From Hydractinia symbiolongicarpus (taxonomy: Eukaryota; Cnidaria; Hydrozoa; Anthoathecata; Hydractiniidae): a DNA stretch of 64,000 bases. The notes under the pieces were generated by a model, which was not told the DNA's origin, searched no databases, and worked only from the letters and a program-made list of their open reading frames with translations. The position numbers and the translations under genes were made by a program. The stretch is taken from the NCBI RefSeq assembly GCF_029227915.1, contig NC_079887.1:10230001-10294000 (forward strand). The letters run 5' to 3'. Below are positions 51,963 through 62,145 of this stretch, one piece after another (within the stretch, counting starts at the first letter, position 1; each line of letters opens with the position of its first letter).

Positions 51963-54900
51963 ATGGAGAAAACGACAAGTAACGCAATTCGTTTCTCAGA
52001 AAGTCGAGAAGTGATAAACTCGCAGCACTATATACAAAGCCACAAAATGCGCATCTCCACCATACAAACGGAAATATCATACGACACTGTTGATGCAGAT
52101 CATGTTTTCTTAAGCGACGTTGACAATTTGACGCCAACGGAATATACTTACGTTGGCAATGAAAATATTGTTCGTGACATTTTTACGTCTGATGATAGAA
52201 TAGATGGTTTGCTTAAACGTGGTCACACAAACAAAGATAAAATATTGCAAGAAAGTGATGAAGGAGAACCGACAGTCAAGAAGATACGTCAAGTTGTACG
52301 ACGTCGTAAAACCTCTCTATTAACGGATGAAGAGTATGCTAATGTCGAGAAGTTAAAAATTATCGTTGATAAAGAACTGCTAAAATATTCTCAGCATATT
52401 CAGCCGGACGTCGATATTGATCCGGAATACATTTATAAACAAAATGTTGATGAAATCGAGCATGAAATTCCTGATGATAGATTGTATACAACAGAGCAAG
52501 ACTTTGACGGAGATGGAAAAGTCCTTATGACGGGGCAAGATTTTAATGATGGAGCTAGAAAAGTTTTTACGACGGAGAAAGATACTGACGAAGATAAAAA
52601 CGTTTTTACGACGGCACAAGGCGTTGACGGAGCTAGAGAAGTTCTTACAACGGAGCATGACTTTGACGGAGGTAAAAAAGCACCTACAACGAAGCGAAAC
52701 TTTGACGGAGCTAAAAATGTCCTTACAACGGAGCAAGACTTTGACGGAGGTAGAAATGTCCTTACAACGGAGAAGGTTATTGACGGAGATGGAAAAGTTC
52801 TTACGGCGGTGCAACACATTGGCGAAAATAGAGAAGTCCTTACAACAGAGCATGACTTTGACGGAGCTAGAAAAGTCCTTACGACGGAGCAATACATTGA
52901 CGGAAATAGAAAAGTCCTTTCGACGGAGCAAGATATTCACGAAGATGGAAAAGTCCTTACCACGGTGCAAGACTTTGATAGAGGTAGAAAAGTTCTTACG
53001 ACGGAGCAAGACTTTGACGAAGCTACAAAAGTCCTTACAACGGAGCAAGATACCGACGAAGATGAAAAAGTTTTTACCACGACACAAGGCGTTGACGGAG
53101 CTAGAGAATTTCTTACAACGGAGCATGAATTTGACGGAGGTAAAAAAGCACCTACAACGAAGCAACACTTTGACGGGGCAAGAAATGTCTTTACAGCGAA
53201 GCAAGACATTGGTGGACCGAGAGAAGTCCACTCAATGGAACAAAGTATTGATGAATCTATCAAACTTCGTGCAACAGAGACAAATATTGATAATATTTGG
53301 AAGCTTAATGGTTTAAAAACGACGTGCAAAGATAAAAACATTCTGAAACAAATTAATTCTCAACGTCAAGAAGATGGCACGAAGCAATATAAAAACGAGA
53401 ATGAGAGAATGACTTCGTACAATGAGTTCCAGAAAAAAGTTGAAGTCGTTGAGCATCGAGAAGGAAAGACACCTGTTAAAGATAAAACAAGACAAATTCA
53501 AAAAGACATTCCTTGTCAACTCCCAACACAAATACACACAAACAATAAAGATGACACAAAGGGTAAAATTGTTTACGAAAGAAAACTGCATCAACAACAT
53601 GAAAATATCATTAACAATAATGTTTGCCCTGACGACAATACAACAGTGTGCCCTGATGCGAATCACGACACTGACAAAGATACACAACAAGAACTCATAC
53701 AAGTGACAGACAACTCCCGAGATGGCGTAGAATTAAAAAATAGAATGAATGTCCGAAACATCACTGAGCACCCGCCGTGTGACAATTTAGAAGAACGAAG
53801 TTATAATTTTATTAAAATGTCAGAAGAAAAACGAACTTTTGACGTTAAGACAGGCGATGAAGTGAAAATCCCGCTTATATATGGACAGCATGACGACTTA
53901 AAGTGCGTCGAACAGACTCACGATATTGCGAAAAACGATCCAACAGACGTTGGCAGTACAACAATGGGTGAGAACACTACTACTTCTATTAATAAATCTG
54001 CAAATATGGCAGCAACTGCATCTTTACCATTAGGCATTGATCAATATATTGTAAGTGGGGAGGCAACTGATAAAAATAGTTCACGTGCCATTCAACAATT
54101 TCGGCTTTTAGAAAATGTCAAAGGAACTTGTGATCAGCGTACTAGGATCAGAAGGTCGAAGTTGGATGTTCAACAACCTCAAAATGAAGAACAACTGCGG
54201 AGGAGAGTAGAGGAGAAAAGAAAACAGCGTAAAGCAAAAAACACAAGTGAAGAAATAGAAAGCACGGGCGGCTTGTACGATAGCATGCATGTAGTTGATT
54301 CAGGTAAAATTGAAAATACACCCAACAAATCAAGTAATGTTGATATCTTTACTGATGAGTGTGAAATTCAAGATGGCGGAAAAGATACGAGTTTCTTCGG
54401 TATTCGCAAAGTGAATAAAGTAAAGTTGCAAAGAATCCATCCAAACAACAACATTGACCCAAACACTCAATCAGGAAAAGATGTTGTCATGACGCATGGT
54501 AATTTAGCGAGGACACGTCACCTAGAGAGTGCACCAGTAATTGCTTCGTCAATAAGTAAACATGACTCGCTACTACAAGATATAATATCATTTCGCAAAA
54601 AAAGTATACCAAAGGAAAAGAACATCCAAATGTTAAAAGAAAGTTCAGGTGATCTGAAAATAGAAAATTATGTGGAACGATTACGTGAGTTTAGCTGCAA
54701 TACTGAAATAGCTAATCATCTAGAGTCTATTTTATCAGGTATTGATATATGTATTGCTGAACACGGCGGAAATGTCGATAAAACGGTAGGATACAACTTA
54801 AGTCATGGGGACATCGAGTCAAATTTAAGAACACTGTTATCTACAATTAATAACTTTATTGAGGATGGTTCTTGTAAAGAATTGTCTGTCAGAACTTCTG

Positions 54901-56861
54901 ACAGTTCAATAGATGCATTCCCAGCGCAAAATATCTACACGTATGAAAACGACGCAGTACATACCCAAGACGTGCATGGAACGCCCTGCACTTATGATAA
55001 TTTTACACCGTACTCCATGATGAAGAACAGGAAGAAGAAACCACAAACTGAAATGCACTCAAAAGTTAATGTCATCATAAGCGAAGATACTCCATTTGAA
55101 ATTACCATATTAGATTCGTACCATGTTGTAGACATAAATGGAGAACAGGAGATCATTCGCTCCGCTAATAAAAATAACGCTAATAAAAAGGTACGATTCA
55201 CTAAAACCTTTGTTAAAAACACTGCGAACCCTTCTTTCGAAGCACTTCCGAACACAAAGAAAAACAATCAAATAACGATAACATGCCAACCAAAGGAGAC
55301 TGAAGGAACAGATAGCACCAACAATGCTTCTCTAATTCAATCACAAAAGTTAGCAACAAAAAATGACATACAGAAACAGAAGACTGTCATTTTGCCTTCC
55401 GATGAGCAAAAACAACCTAAATCAAATAAATCACCACGGGAGAAGAGTGTAGTGGAATGTGGTAATCTGGCAATAAATGGTTTTAAAACAGATGAAGAAA
55501 ATGTTCAAATGAATGGCGTAATATCTAAACATAACCAAACGACAATTGGATCGATTAATACTAATACATCTCACAGTAACCAGACAATAGAATCGAATAA
55601 TACTAATAGAGCACCTAGTAACCAGACAATAGAGTCAGAAGACGCCGTTATATCATCACAACAACGTAATTCTCCACGCAAAACTGATAAAAATATTAAT
55701 CCTGTTAGCGAATTAAACTGTGAAAGACTAACAACTTTATCAGGTTCCCTTACAGAGAGCAAAAACAGAGTGTTGGAAACTGAGAACGTAAACATTGACG
55801 AAGCAGCCAAATTATTGTCTAACAAAGACAAACTTAAAGCTAAGCAAGACAAAGTTGAGACAAGAGAAAGCGTAGAGAAGTTCGAAAAAGGAAATGATCC
55901 ATTAAGGAAAGCACATATAATCGAAGTGGAAACGATAACGGACGAAAAAGGAGATTGCGTGAATTTAATCGAATACTTAGTGACTCACCCTGAAACTGTT
56001 TTTAAGCTACAAGGAGCAGAGGAAAACAATTCTTCTGCAAGTTTAAAAAGAACAGAGTTACTTCTCCAACCAGCTACCGACGATACGTCCGGTGTGAAAC
56101 TTCACGGTAAAATTCATACGTTGCACGATATAGCGAGAAAACTTGAAAATTCTATCGATACATTCAAACACGACATGTTTAACAACGAAGTCATCGCCGT
56201 TATACACGATGAAAACGAGGAAGTTGTAAAAGAAAACCATGCGGAAAATAAAGGCGGGAATGAAAGAAAGAAAGACGAGTCTGTTAGTCATGAAATTAAC
56301 ATCCTATTTCCAAATAGTCCCAACACACCAAAGAGACGAACCATATCTTTTATTTTCCCCGATAACGAAAAGAACGCGACAAACTTAAAACGATATGCTT
56401 CGCATTTAGATATACCTAGTAATGCTGATTTCAGCAATAACGAAAAACATGTATCAGTTATTTCTATATCGAATGAAGAGCTATCTTCTCCAAAATTAAA
56501 AACGATGGGAAGTTATTTATCAGTGGCGGATTTGCCGGAACCGAAACAAGCAAAGACTACTGAACCTAAACAATGGCAGTACTCATTAAAAGACAAGCAC
56601 CCAGGAGGAGTATGTCAAATGAGCATTCAGGTTGTCATGGATCCCAATGTTTTAGAACGTATGGAAACAGAGACATTTGAGTACCAGTACTTAATGAAAG
56701 AGACAGAGACTGATGGGTGCGTAGGAGAATGGGTACTAGTTAATTGTACAAGATCTGAAATTAAAGTATTTATTGAACTGTTGCGCGAATTGTTAAAGCG
56801 AGAGAAGGAAAGGCGTCAAAGCGAAAAATTTAAAGAGACTAAATTTTGTCATATATTGTAA
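51963..56861 (+). CDS. Giant repeat-containing protein with C-terminal CaaX box
   Basis: A single uninterrupted frame of 1632 aa from ATG 51963 (ACGATGG). The frame extends 14 codons upstream to 51921, but a likely acceptor at 51948 makes 51963 the better start. The N-terminal part (1-173) includes a basic patch VKKIRQVVRRRKTSL. Residues 174-447 are about 21 tandem 13-residue repeats of the type VLTTEQDFDGGRK. The long middle is polar, Asn/Lys/Glu-rich and probably disordered, with a short NQTIES repeat near 55535-55640. Near 1320-1400 a more hydrophobic segment (DCVNLIEYLVTHPETVFKLQ, then LHDIARKLENSIDTF) may fold. The C-terminus has CVGEWVLVN at 1586-1594, a charged helix (LLRELLKREKERR) and ends Cys-His-Ile-Leu, a CaaX box whose Leu favours geranylgeranylation. 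The end matches the upstream gene in layout. Unrecognised family; a membrane-tethered cytoskeletal scaffold is inferred only. Confidence 0.8.
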   Translation: MEKTTSNAIRFSESREVINSQHYIQSHKMRISTIQTEISYDTVDADHVFLSDVDNLTPTEYTYVGNENIVRDIFTSDDRIDGLLKRGHTNKDKILQESDEGEPTVKKIRQVVRRRKTSLLTDEEYANVEKLKIIVDKELLKYSQHIQPDVDIDPEYIYKQNVDEIEHEIPDDRLYTTEQDFDGDGKVLMTGQDFNDGARKVFTTEKDTDEDKNVFTTAQGVDGAREVLTTEHDFDGGKKAPTTKRNFDGAKNVLTTEQDFDGGRNVLTTEKVIDGDGKVLTAVQHIGENREVLTTEHDFDGARKVLTTEQYIDGNRKVLSTEQDIHEDGKVLTTVQDFDRGRKVLTTEQDFDEATKVLTTEQDTDEDEKVFTTTQGVDGAREFLTTEHEFDGGKKAPTTKQHFDGARNVFTAKQDIGGPREVHSMEQSIDESIKLRATETNIDNIWKLNGLKTTCKDKNILKQINSQRQEDGTKQYKNENERMTSYNEFQKKVEVVEHREGKTPVKDKTRQIQKDIPCQLPTQIHTNNKDDTKGKIVYERKLHQQHENIINNNVCPDDNTTVCPDANHDTDKDTQQELIQVTDNSRDGVELKNRMNVRNITEHPPCDNLEERSYNFIKMSEEKRTFDVKTGDEVKIPLIYGQHDDLKCVEQTHDIAKNDPTDVGSTTMGENTTTSINKSANMAATASLPLGIDQYIVSGEATDKNSSRAIQQFRLLENVKGTCDQRTRIRRSKLDVQQPQNEEQLRRRVEEKRKQRKAKNTSEEIESTGGLYDSMHVVDSGKIENTPNKSSNVDIFTDECEIQDGGKDTSFFGIRKVNKVKLQRIHPNNNIDPNTQSGKDVVMTHGNLARTRHLESAPVIASSISKHDSLLQDIISFRKKSIPKEKNIQMLKESSGDLKIENYVERLREFSCNTEIANHLESILSGIDICIAEHGGNVDKTVGYNLSHGDIESNLRTLLSTINNFIEDGSCKELSVRTSDSSIDAFPAQNIYTYENDAVHTQDVHGTPCTYDNFTPYSMMKNRKKKPQTEMHSKVNVIISEDTPFEITILDSYHVVDINGEQEIIRSANKNNANKKVRFTKTFVKNTANPSFEALPNTKKNNQITITCQPKETEGTDSTNNASLIQSQKLATKNDIQKQKTVILPSDEQKQPKSNKSPREKSVVECGNLAINGFKTDEENVQMNGVISKHNQTTIGSINTNTSHSNQTIESNNTNRAPSNQTIESEDAVISSQQRNSPRKTDKNINPVSELNCERLTTLSGSLTESKNRVLETENVNIDEAAKLLSNKDKLKAKQDKVETRESVEKFEKGNDPLRKAHIIEVETITDEKGDCVNLIEYLVTHPETVFKLQGAEENNSSASLKRTELLLQPATDDTSGVKLHGKIHTLHDIARKLENSIDTFKHDMFNNEVIAVIHDENEEVVKENHAENKGGNERKKDESVSHEINILFPNSPNTPKRRTISFIFPDNEKNATNLKRYASHLDIPSNADFSNNEKHVSVISISNEELSSPKLKTMGSYLSVADLPEPKQAKTTEPKQWQYSLKDKHPGGVCQMSIQVVMDPNVLERMETETFEYQYLMKETETDGCVGEWVLVNCTRSEIKVFIELLRELLKREKERRQSEKFKETKFCHIL
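52483..53303 (+). repeat. 39-bp coding minisatellite, about 21 units
   Basis: It encodes the tandem 13-residue repeats (one unit has 14). The unit carries recurring GACGGAGCTAGAAAAGTCCT and ACGGAGCAAGACTTTGAC blocks. A larger block is duplicated: the units around GGCGTTGACGGAGCTAGAG occur near 52620 and again 468 bp (12 units) later. The sequence also lacks stops in another plus frame (52546-53316) and in two minus frames. Confidence 0.9.
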
Positions 56862-58031
56862 ATATAAAAGAATTTTAATTTCCATTTTCCTTCTATAGAA
56901 ACATGATAATGAAATGTGCTCAAAGTTTTTTAAAAATTCGGTATCTTCATAACTTTTGTAGCATATTTTGAGACAGCTATGCTTAATCAAAACATGCGTC
57001 ATGTGTCACCATCTCCTGTTTCATTTTAAAATTTTATATGTGTGACGTTGCTGCTAGCAAAGTCGTTGAATCTAGTACGTAGATCAAAACAAATATTTAT
57101 GGAGAACACTAAAGAAATTATGTTGACACGAATGTATTGATTTTAGAGCATTATATCGTCGATATTACGTTTCTTATATGTCAATGTTAGCGAATAAGTC
57201 TGTTAAGTTGAACTTCTGCAGCTGAGTATCTTTTTTTCCATTCTCTTGGAGCTATCAATTGAGGTAACAGTGGATTCAATGTCTTTTATTTCTAATAACT
57301 CAGCTGTAAAAGGAAAACAGTCATGTCGAGATTTTATTTTTAAAAAATCAAGGTTGTTTTTGTTTGTTTGCTTGTTTATTTTATTTGTTTATTTTTGTTT
57401 TTATTTTATTTTTTTAAGAAAGGGGTCTACTTTACGCTTTTTTATTTCTTATTTTTGTATAAATAATCACTTGTATTTGTATATAACTTCTGTAGAATTT
57501 GTAAAAAAAACATTTTTGTATTTTCACTGTGAATACATCAATACATTTTTCTCTCTTTATGTTTTTTTTTCTAACCTTCTTTTTGTACCGATATCAAGTA
57601 TTTATTATTACTTTAGTGGTAGTGCATGGACAGACAGAAATTGCGACTTAACGCAAATATTGGTAATAACGCCTGATGCCAAAATTACAGGGAAAATATT
57701 ACTTCGAGATATGAAGATGTCCGAGACAAAGAGTGTTTGAGAAAAGTCCATTATATTTTTTTGTGAGATAACCAATTTGTTTGCATTTTAGAGAAATTTT
57801 GTTTAAATTTTTAGTAAATTTTAACGTATAACTTAATTTCTTTTTTATGCTATTAGCACATTTTTGTGCTTACTTCTAAGGGGAGAAGGGATTAGAGAGA
57901 ATGGTGAGTAAACTTTACCAAAAGGGTAAAATGTGGAAGCTTACTACTAACAGACGACTTGCAACTAAGCCATATCAAACCATATCAAACGAATAATATT
58001 AGTTAATCAACAATCACAAAGAAAAAAGTTA

Positions 58032-58252
58032 TTTGTAAAACTCGTCAATAATTCGTAAAACTAGTAAAAAATTCGTAAAACTAGTCATTAATTCGTAAAA
58101 CTAGCCATTAATTCGTAAAACTAGTCAAAAATTCGTAAAACTAGTCATTAATTCGTAAAACTAGTCATTAATTCGTAAAACTAGTCAATAATTCGTAAAA
58201 CTAGCCAATAATTCGTGTCATTAATTCGTAAAACTAGTCATTAATTCGTAAA
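58032..58252 (+). repeat. 20-bp tandem array, about 11 units
   Basis: The unit is ATTCGTAAAACTAGTCATTA with variation limited mainly to the last six bases (TCATTA, CCATTA, TCAATA, TAAAAA). One unit is truncated (near 58212). Plain satellite; no spacers, so not CRISPR-like. Confidence 0.9.
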
Positions 58253-58973
58253 GGAATATTCAATACCCAGGGCGTTTTCTTGTTTGACGGAAACTTCGAT
58301 ATTAATATAGCAAAAAGGAACCTAGAAACAAGGTTATACTACACTTGTTATAGCGCGCTGTATTGTATGTATGAACTTTTAACAGTACAGTAAGGGAAAT
58401 CAGCATTTTGCCTAACTTAACTTTCATAATTTTTTGTGCCAAGTCCAGAAAAATGAAAAACGCTAATAAAAGAAAAAAAATAGCAAATATTTCTCCTGCA
58501 GGATTTTTAATAAAAAACATCACATTAATTCCCAACTGCTTACTCTCAAAGTATTGAAGACATCAAAAAGTAATTTACTAAAAGAGTATTTGCTGAAAAC
58601 CTAAAGATTTTGAGAAAATTAAAAACTGCAAAACACTTTTTTCCGTTTTAACAACGCTGTATAAACAATTCTTAGCCCTTATTTCTTTCGCTGAGTCATG
58701 ACAGAGACTATAAAAGTGTGAATCAATTCTTTCTGATTATTCTTCAGCATGAGAAGAATGAGAATAGGCTTAATATCATAGGCGGTTGTGCAGTTGAGCA
58801 GCTGCTGTGCTTGCACAACTTTTATAGCACAAATGGGAGCTGTAAATGCACTAAAACCCCCTTTGCAGGACCCTCATTAATAACAATTCTATTACGAACT
58901 GAATAACTTGGTCATAATAACACACTTTTTCACGAAAATCTAACCTAGCTTCTTACATTTACTTTGTAATCAC

Positions 58974-59162
58974 GGTTACCTCGCTCCAAGGACTCTTTTT
59001 ACTGTCTTTCTGTTGCGCCGTGTCTCCAAGATATAACGCATGTATGTAGAACTTTTATTTTTAATTTTGTGATAGTTGTATGTAATTTTTTTGGCGAAGA
59101 AAAATAAAAAAAAAAAAGAAAAAAAAAAGATTATCGAGATATCGTCCTTGGGACAAGGTTGC
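58974..59162. mobile_element. Fold-back element, CTCGTCCCCAGG family
   Basis: GGTTACCTCGCTCCAAGGAC (left) and GTCCTTGGGACAAGGTTG (right) are imperfect inverted ends. The interior is AT-rich with a long A tract near 59100-59130. Non-coding. Confidence 0.45.
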
Positions 59163-59640
59163 TTAGTTACCATCGAAATTACTTCAACTTTTGTCCATAC
59201 GGTACACTGCACGTAAAGAAAACGAACTGTTTTGTAGGGTTTAGATGTAGGTTGTGCAATTTAGACTGGATTATCTCACGTTGCCGCCCTGCAGAAACAT
59301 ATGTGTGAGTAGTTATGACTTTAGGATTTGACGATACTACATTATTACATTTTGTGAAGTTTATTTGGCGTTGTGTGTCAGTTCCGAGTCACCCCTAACA
59401 CCTGCACATAAGAAATACAGATGTTGAATGTTCAAATTTAATGCTTGGAGTTTTCAATAACGGTTAGATAAATTTCAGGTTTTTGATAATTTAAGCATTG
59501 AAGTGCATCATTTTTATTCCGAATGTTTTTACAGGATATAGCCACTTCATCGTTTGATACACTTAATGTGGGTCCTGTGTTCAGAATGTATACATTAAGT
59601 ACACACTGGCATTATCTACATAATTTCCTTCACATGGCAT

Positions 59641-59745
59641 GGGTTAACCCGTAGCTGTGGTAAAGACACTTGCTAAACGCGTTGTGGACCGAACCACAGA
59701 CCTTGTGATTACGAAGCGAACTCCATAACCATAATGCCACGGGCC
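59641..59745 (-). other. tRNA-derived SINE fragment
   Basis: On the minus strand GTGGCATTATGGTTATGG resembles an A box and TGTGGTTCGGTCC a B box at tRNA spacing. The middle, TTCGTAATCACAAGGTCT, is close to TTGTAATCATAAGGTCT of the head at 25560. A tail with the palindrome GGGTTAACCC follows. Stems are poor, so it is not a functional tRNA. Confidence 0.45.
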
Positions 59746-59866
59746 ACATACGAATATAACACATTTACAAAAGTAAATAAACTCCTGTCAAGAATGAAAC
59801 ACTTGTTAAACCAGACTGTAGTAGACCTAAAGTTTTGAAATATATACCGAAGTTTTAATTAAAGTC

Positions 59867-60311
59867 TCCAAAAAAGTAATGTGGCAAAAAGTCATTACAA
59901 CAGGGCTGCAACATTATGGAATTATCAAGCCTTTGCTCTCCTAAATCGTTTCTTAAACACCGAATATCAGAGTAACAAAGTTTTGATAAGAAACTAAGTA
60001 AAGTAGGTCAGATACTTTATTTGTTTTTTGTGGCTTCGTATTTTTTATATTGCAATTTTTAAAATTTGTTACCGGCAAAATAAACGGAATAAAAAGAGAA
60101 AAAATGCACATTCTTTTTAAAAAAATATCCCCTTCTAAATCATTAATAGAATTTTAAACATATCTAAACAGACGAGTTTGTATGTTTACCTTTGGACGGA
60201 ATTCATGGCGTATTATCACATGAATTATCTACCGATTAGCGGAGGAGGTCAGCAATATCTGTAATAGTTTTAGCCTGTTATAATCACTTTTTGCCACATT
60301 ACTTTTTTGGA
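59867..60311. mobile_element. MITE with long TIRs
   Basis: TCCAAAAAAGTAATGTGGCA at the left is repeated inverted at the right (TGCCACATTACTTTTTTGGA), extending for about 35 bp with few mismatches. 445 bp, no coding capacity, no clear target duplication. Confidence 0.65.
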
Positions 60312-61027
60312 TCGCGATGAATTCATTTATTGAAAAGGATTTCAGGATTGAGGATAACTTTTAACAGCCTTCTCTCAGAATAAGTGTTTCAAACAAATTC
60401 ACCTGAGGTCAAATTTATAAAATGTTTAGATTTTTAGGAAGGCGTTTATTTTGGCGGGAAGAGGCGTGTTTATAAATTTGATCGGATCATTTCGACAAAT
60501 CCGATCGGAGTAACCGGACCCACCAACGAGTTTCGTGGAATTGTGTATTTTGCAGTATGAATATTTTTTCATTTTACAGGGCTTTTTTGAGCACTAAATG
60601 ACTTTGTCAAACTATAAATAAATAGAAATGAACATACAATATTTTTTCTAAATGTAATAACAGTAGACTATGACTTAAAATGTCTATTAGATAAAAAACA
60701 AAAAAAAGATGGAGTCTTTCTTTTACCATTCGGTAAATTACATAGTTCGTCGCAATCGGTCTTTTGCAAAACAATCCTTCACCGAAGCCTTTTATTTTGC
60801 CTGAGATCAGGAGTAAAGTATGAATTCATTATCCATCGTTATCTTTGTCGTCCTTTACCTTGATATGTTATAGGCTAGAAAATGTACTTCCGATGGTCTC
60901 CTGTAATATGAAATAAATATTGTACCAAAATTATTGAAACTTGTTTCCTAACAATGCACATTATAATTTTCATGTTTTCTTGACATCTACACGATGCGTA
61001 AACACAACGGAATCTTTTAATATTTAG

Positions 61028-61369
61028 ATGGCCAAAGCAGCACATACTCCGAGAAACAAACTTCTTCCTGGAGGGGTCAGTCGTCTCAGTCGAACTGCTG
61101 TGTACAAAAAACGTGCTTTGTACAAAAGAAAGAAGGTTCCAGTTAAAGCTAAAAAGGTAGAGGAACAAGCAACAAAAACCAAACCAGTTGGTGGTGATAA
61201 AAATGGCAAAGAACGTGTTGTTCCGGTACAAAAAGGATCCAGATTTTATCCGACTGAAGATGTTAAAAAGCCTTTAAAGAATAGGAAGAACCCTACGATT
61301 GCTAAATTGCGTACTTCATTAACTCCTGGAACTATTGTTATTCTACTTGCTGGAAGACATAGAGGAAAG
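61028..61369 (+). CDS. RPL6: Ribosomal protein eL6, first coding exon (partial)
   Basis: The frame starts exactly at ATG 61028, directly after an acceptor (AATATTTAG), and ends at a GTATAA donor after 61369, encoding 114 residues. Diagnostic stretches: SRLSRTAVYKKRALYKRKK near the N-terminus, KPVGGDKNGKERVV, SRFYPTEDV, then LRTSLTPGTIVILLAGRHRGK, the start of the conserved KOW-type fold. This is the N-terminal half of the 60S subunit protein eL6 (about 230-290 aa in animals). The remaining exons lie beyond the window. An intron ending right at the start codon is typical of ribosomal protein genes; it could instead be a spliced-leader acceptor, since hydrozoans trans-splice. Confidence 0.93.
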
Positions 61370-61563
61370 GTATAAATATTTTTGTGCAGCCAAAGACAGC
61401 TGTAGCTACGTGCTAAAAGGGAGAATACTAAACAAGCCTAAATAATATATATTGATGTTAAAATGTTTCAGCTAGAAAAAATTCCCTGTGTCTTTATGGA
61501 CAGCAGCCGGCCAATGATTTTCCATATACTAAATGGCTAGCAGCTGAAAATATATAGCATATA

Positions 61564-62145
61564 ATCCGCCAACTCCGTGAGAAAACAAACATTTAACGTC
61601 CTTATATCCATATCGTCAACATATCGGTTATTTCAAACTTTTATTATCGTAGTGCTATCGGTCGCGGGTCGTTCGAGGGGTATGACAAGAAAAAAAATAC
61701 ATTTATTTGTGGACAAATAAGCCGGATCCGACATGTACTATCATCCTTCAACTCCGTGAAATTTGAAAAACACGTTTGCTTTCTGATGACTAGCAAAAAT
61801 ATTTTTAAAATTAAAATATTCATTAGAAAACATTCTCGAATCATTGTACCCTCAGAAAAGGTATATATAACATGACCATAATTATAATCAATTAACTGAG
61901 ATAACAATATATATAAAAAATGACCACCGTCGCGATTGACTTGAAAATCACAAAAAGGTATAGCCGGCTGAACTTACCTCCAAATTTTTGTCATGCGCGA
62001 GTTCCGACACCCCTAAAATGATTAAGTGGTAGTATCAACCCCCCTGAATCGAATTCATTCATTAAAAATGGTAGACAGAGCTGTGTTAAGTTGTAGGCTT
62101 CGAAAGCAGTTTCACGGAGTTATCAGATTCACGGAGTTGGCGGAT
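61564..62145. mobile_element. MITE with 17-bp perfect TIRs
   Basis: ATCCGCCAACTCCGTGA (61564-61580) and its exact inverse (62129-62145) bound a 582-bp non-coding unit. Shortened copies of the same end (AACTCCGTGAAAT near 61749; TTTCACGGAGTTAT near 62110) lie inside, giving a nested look. Confidence 0.65.

Larger units (their letters stand above)
56862..61027. other. Repeat-bearing intergenic region before eL6
   Basis: No firm gene. A frame at 57246-57740 is mostly AT-rich low complexity, but its last 130 bp (after an acceptor-like CTTTAG at about 57616) read WTDRNCDLTQILVITPDAK and onward to a stop at 57740; this could be an isolated exon or a remnant. The tandem array, fold-backs and SINE head are listed separately. 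A 5' UTR exon of the eL6 gene is expected here but not identified. Confidence 0.4.

Noticed and set aside
52380-53231. 283-codon minus-strand frame and other overlapping frames in the giant CaaX gene
   Set aside because: They exist because the 39-bp coding repeat lacks stops in several frames; the plus frame continues far beyond the repeats while these do not.
58032-58252. CRISPR-like array
   Set aside because: Units are directly contiguous 20-bp repeats without unique spacers, in animal DNA.
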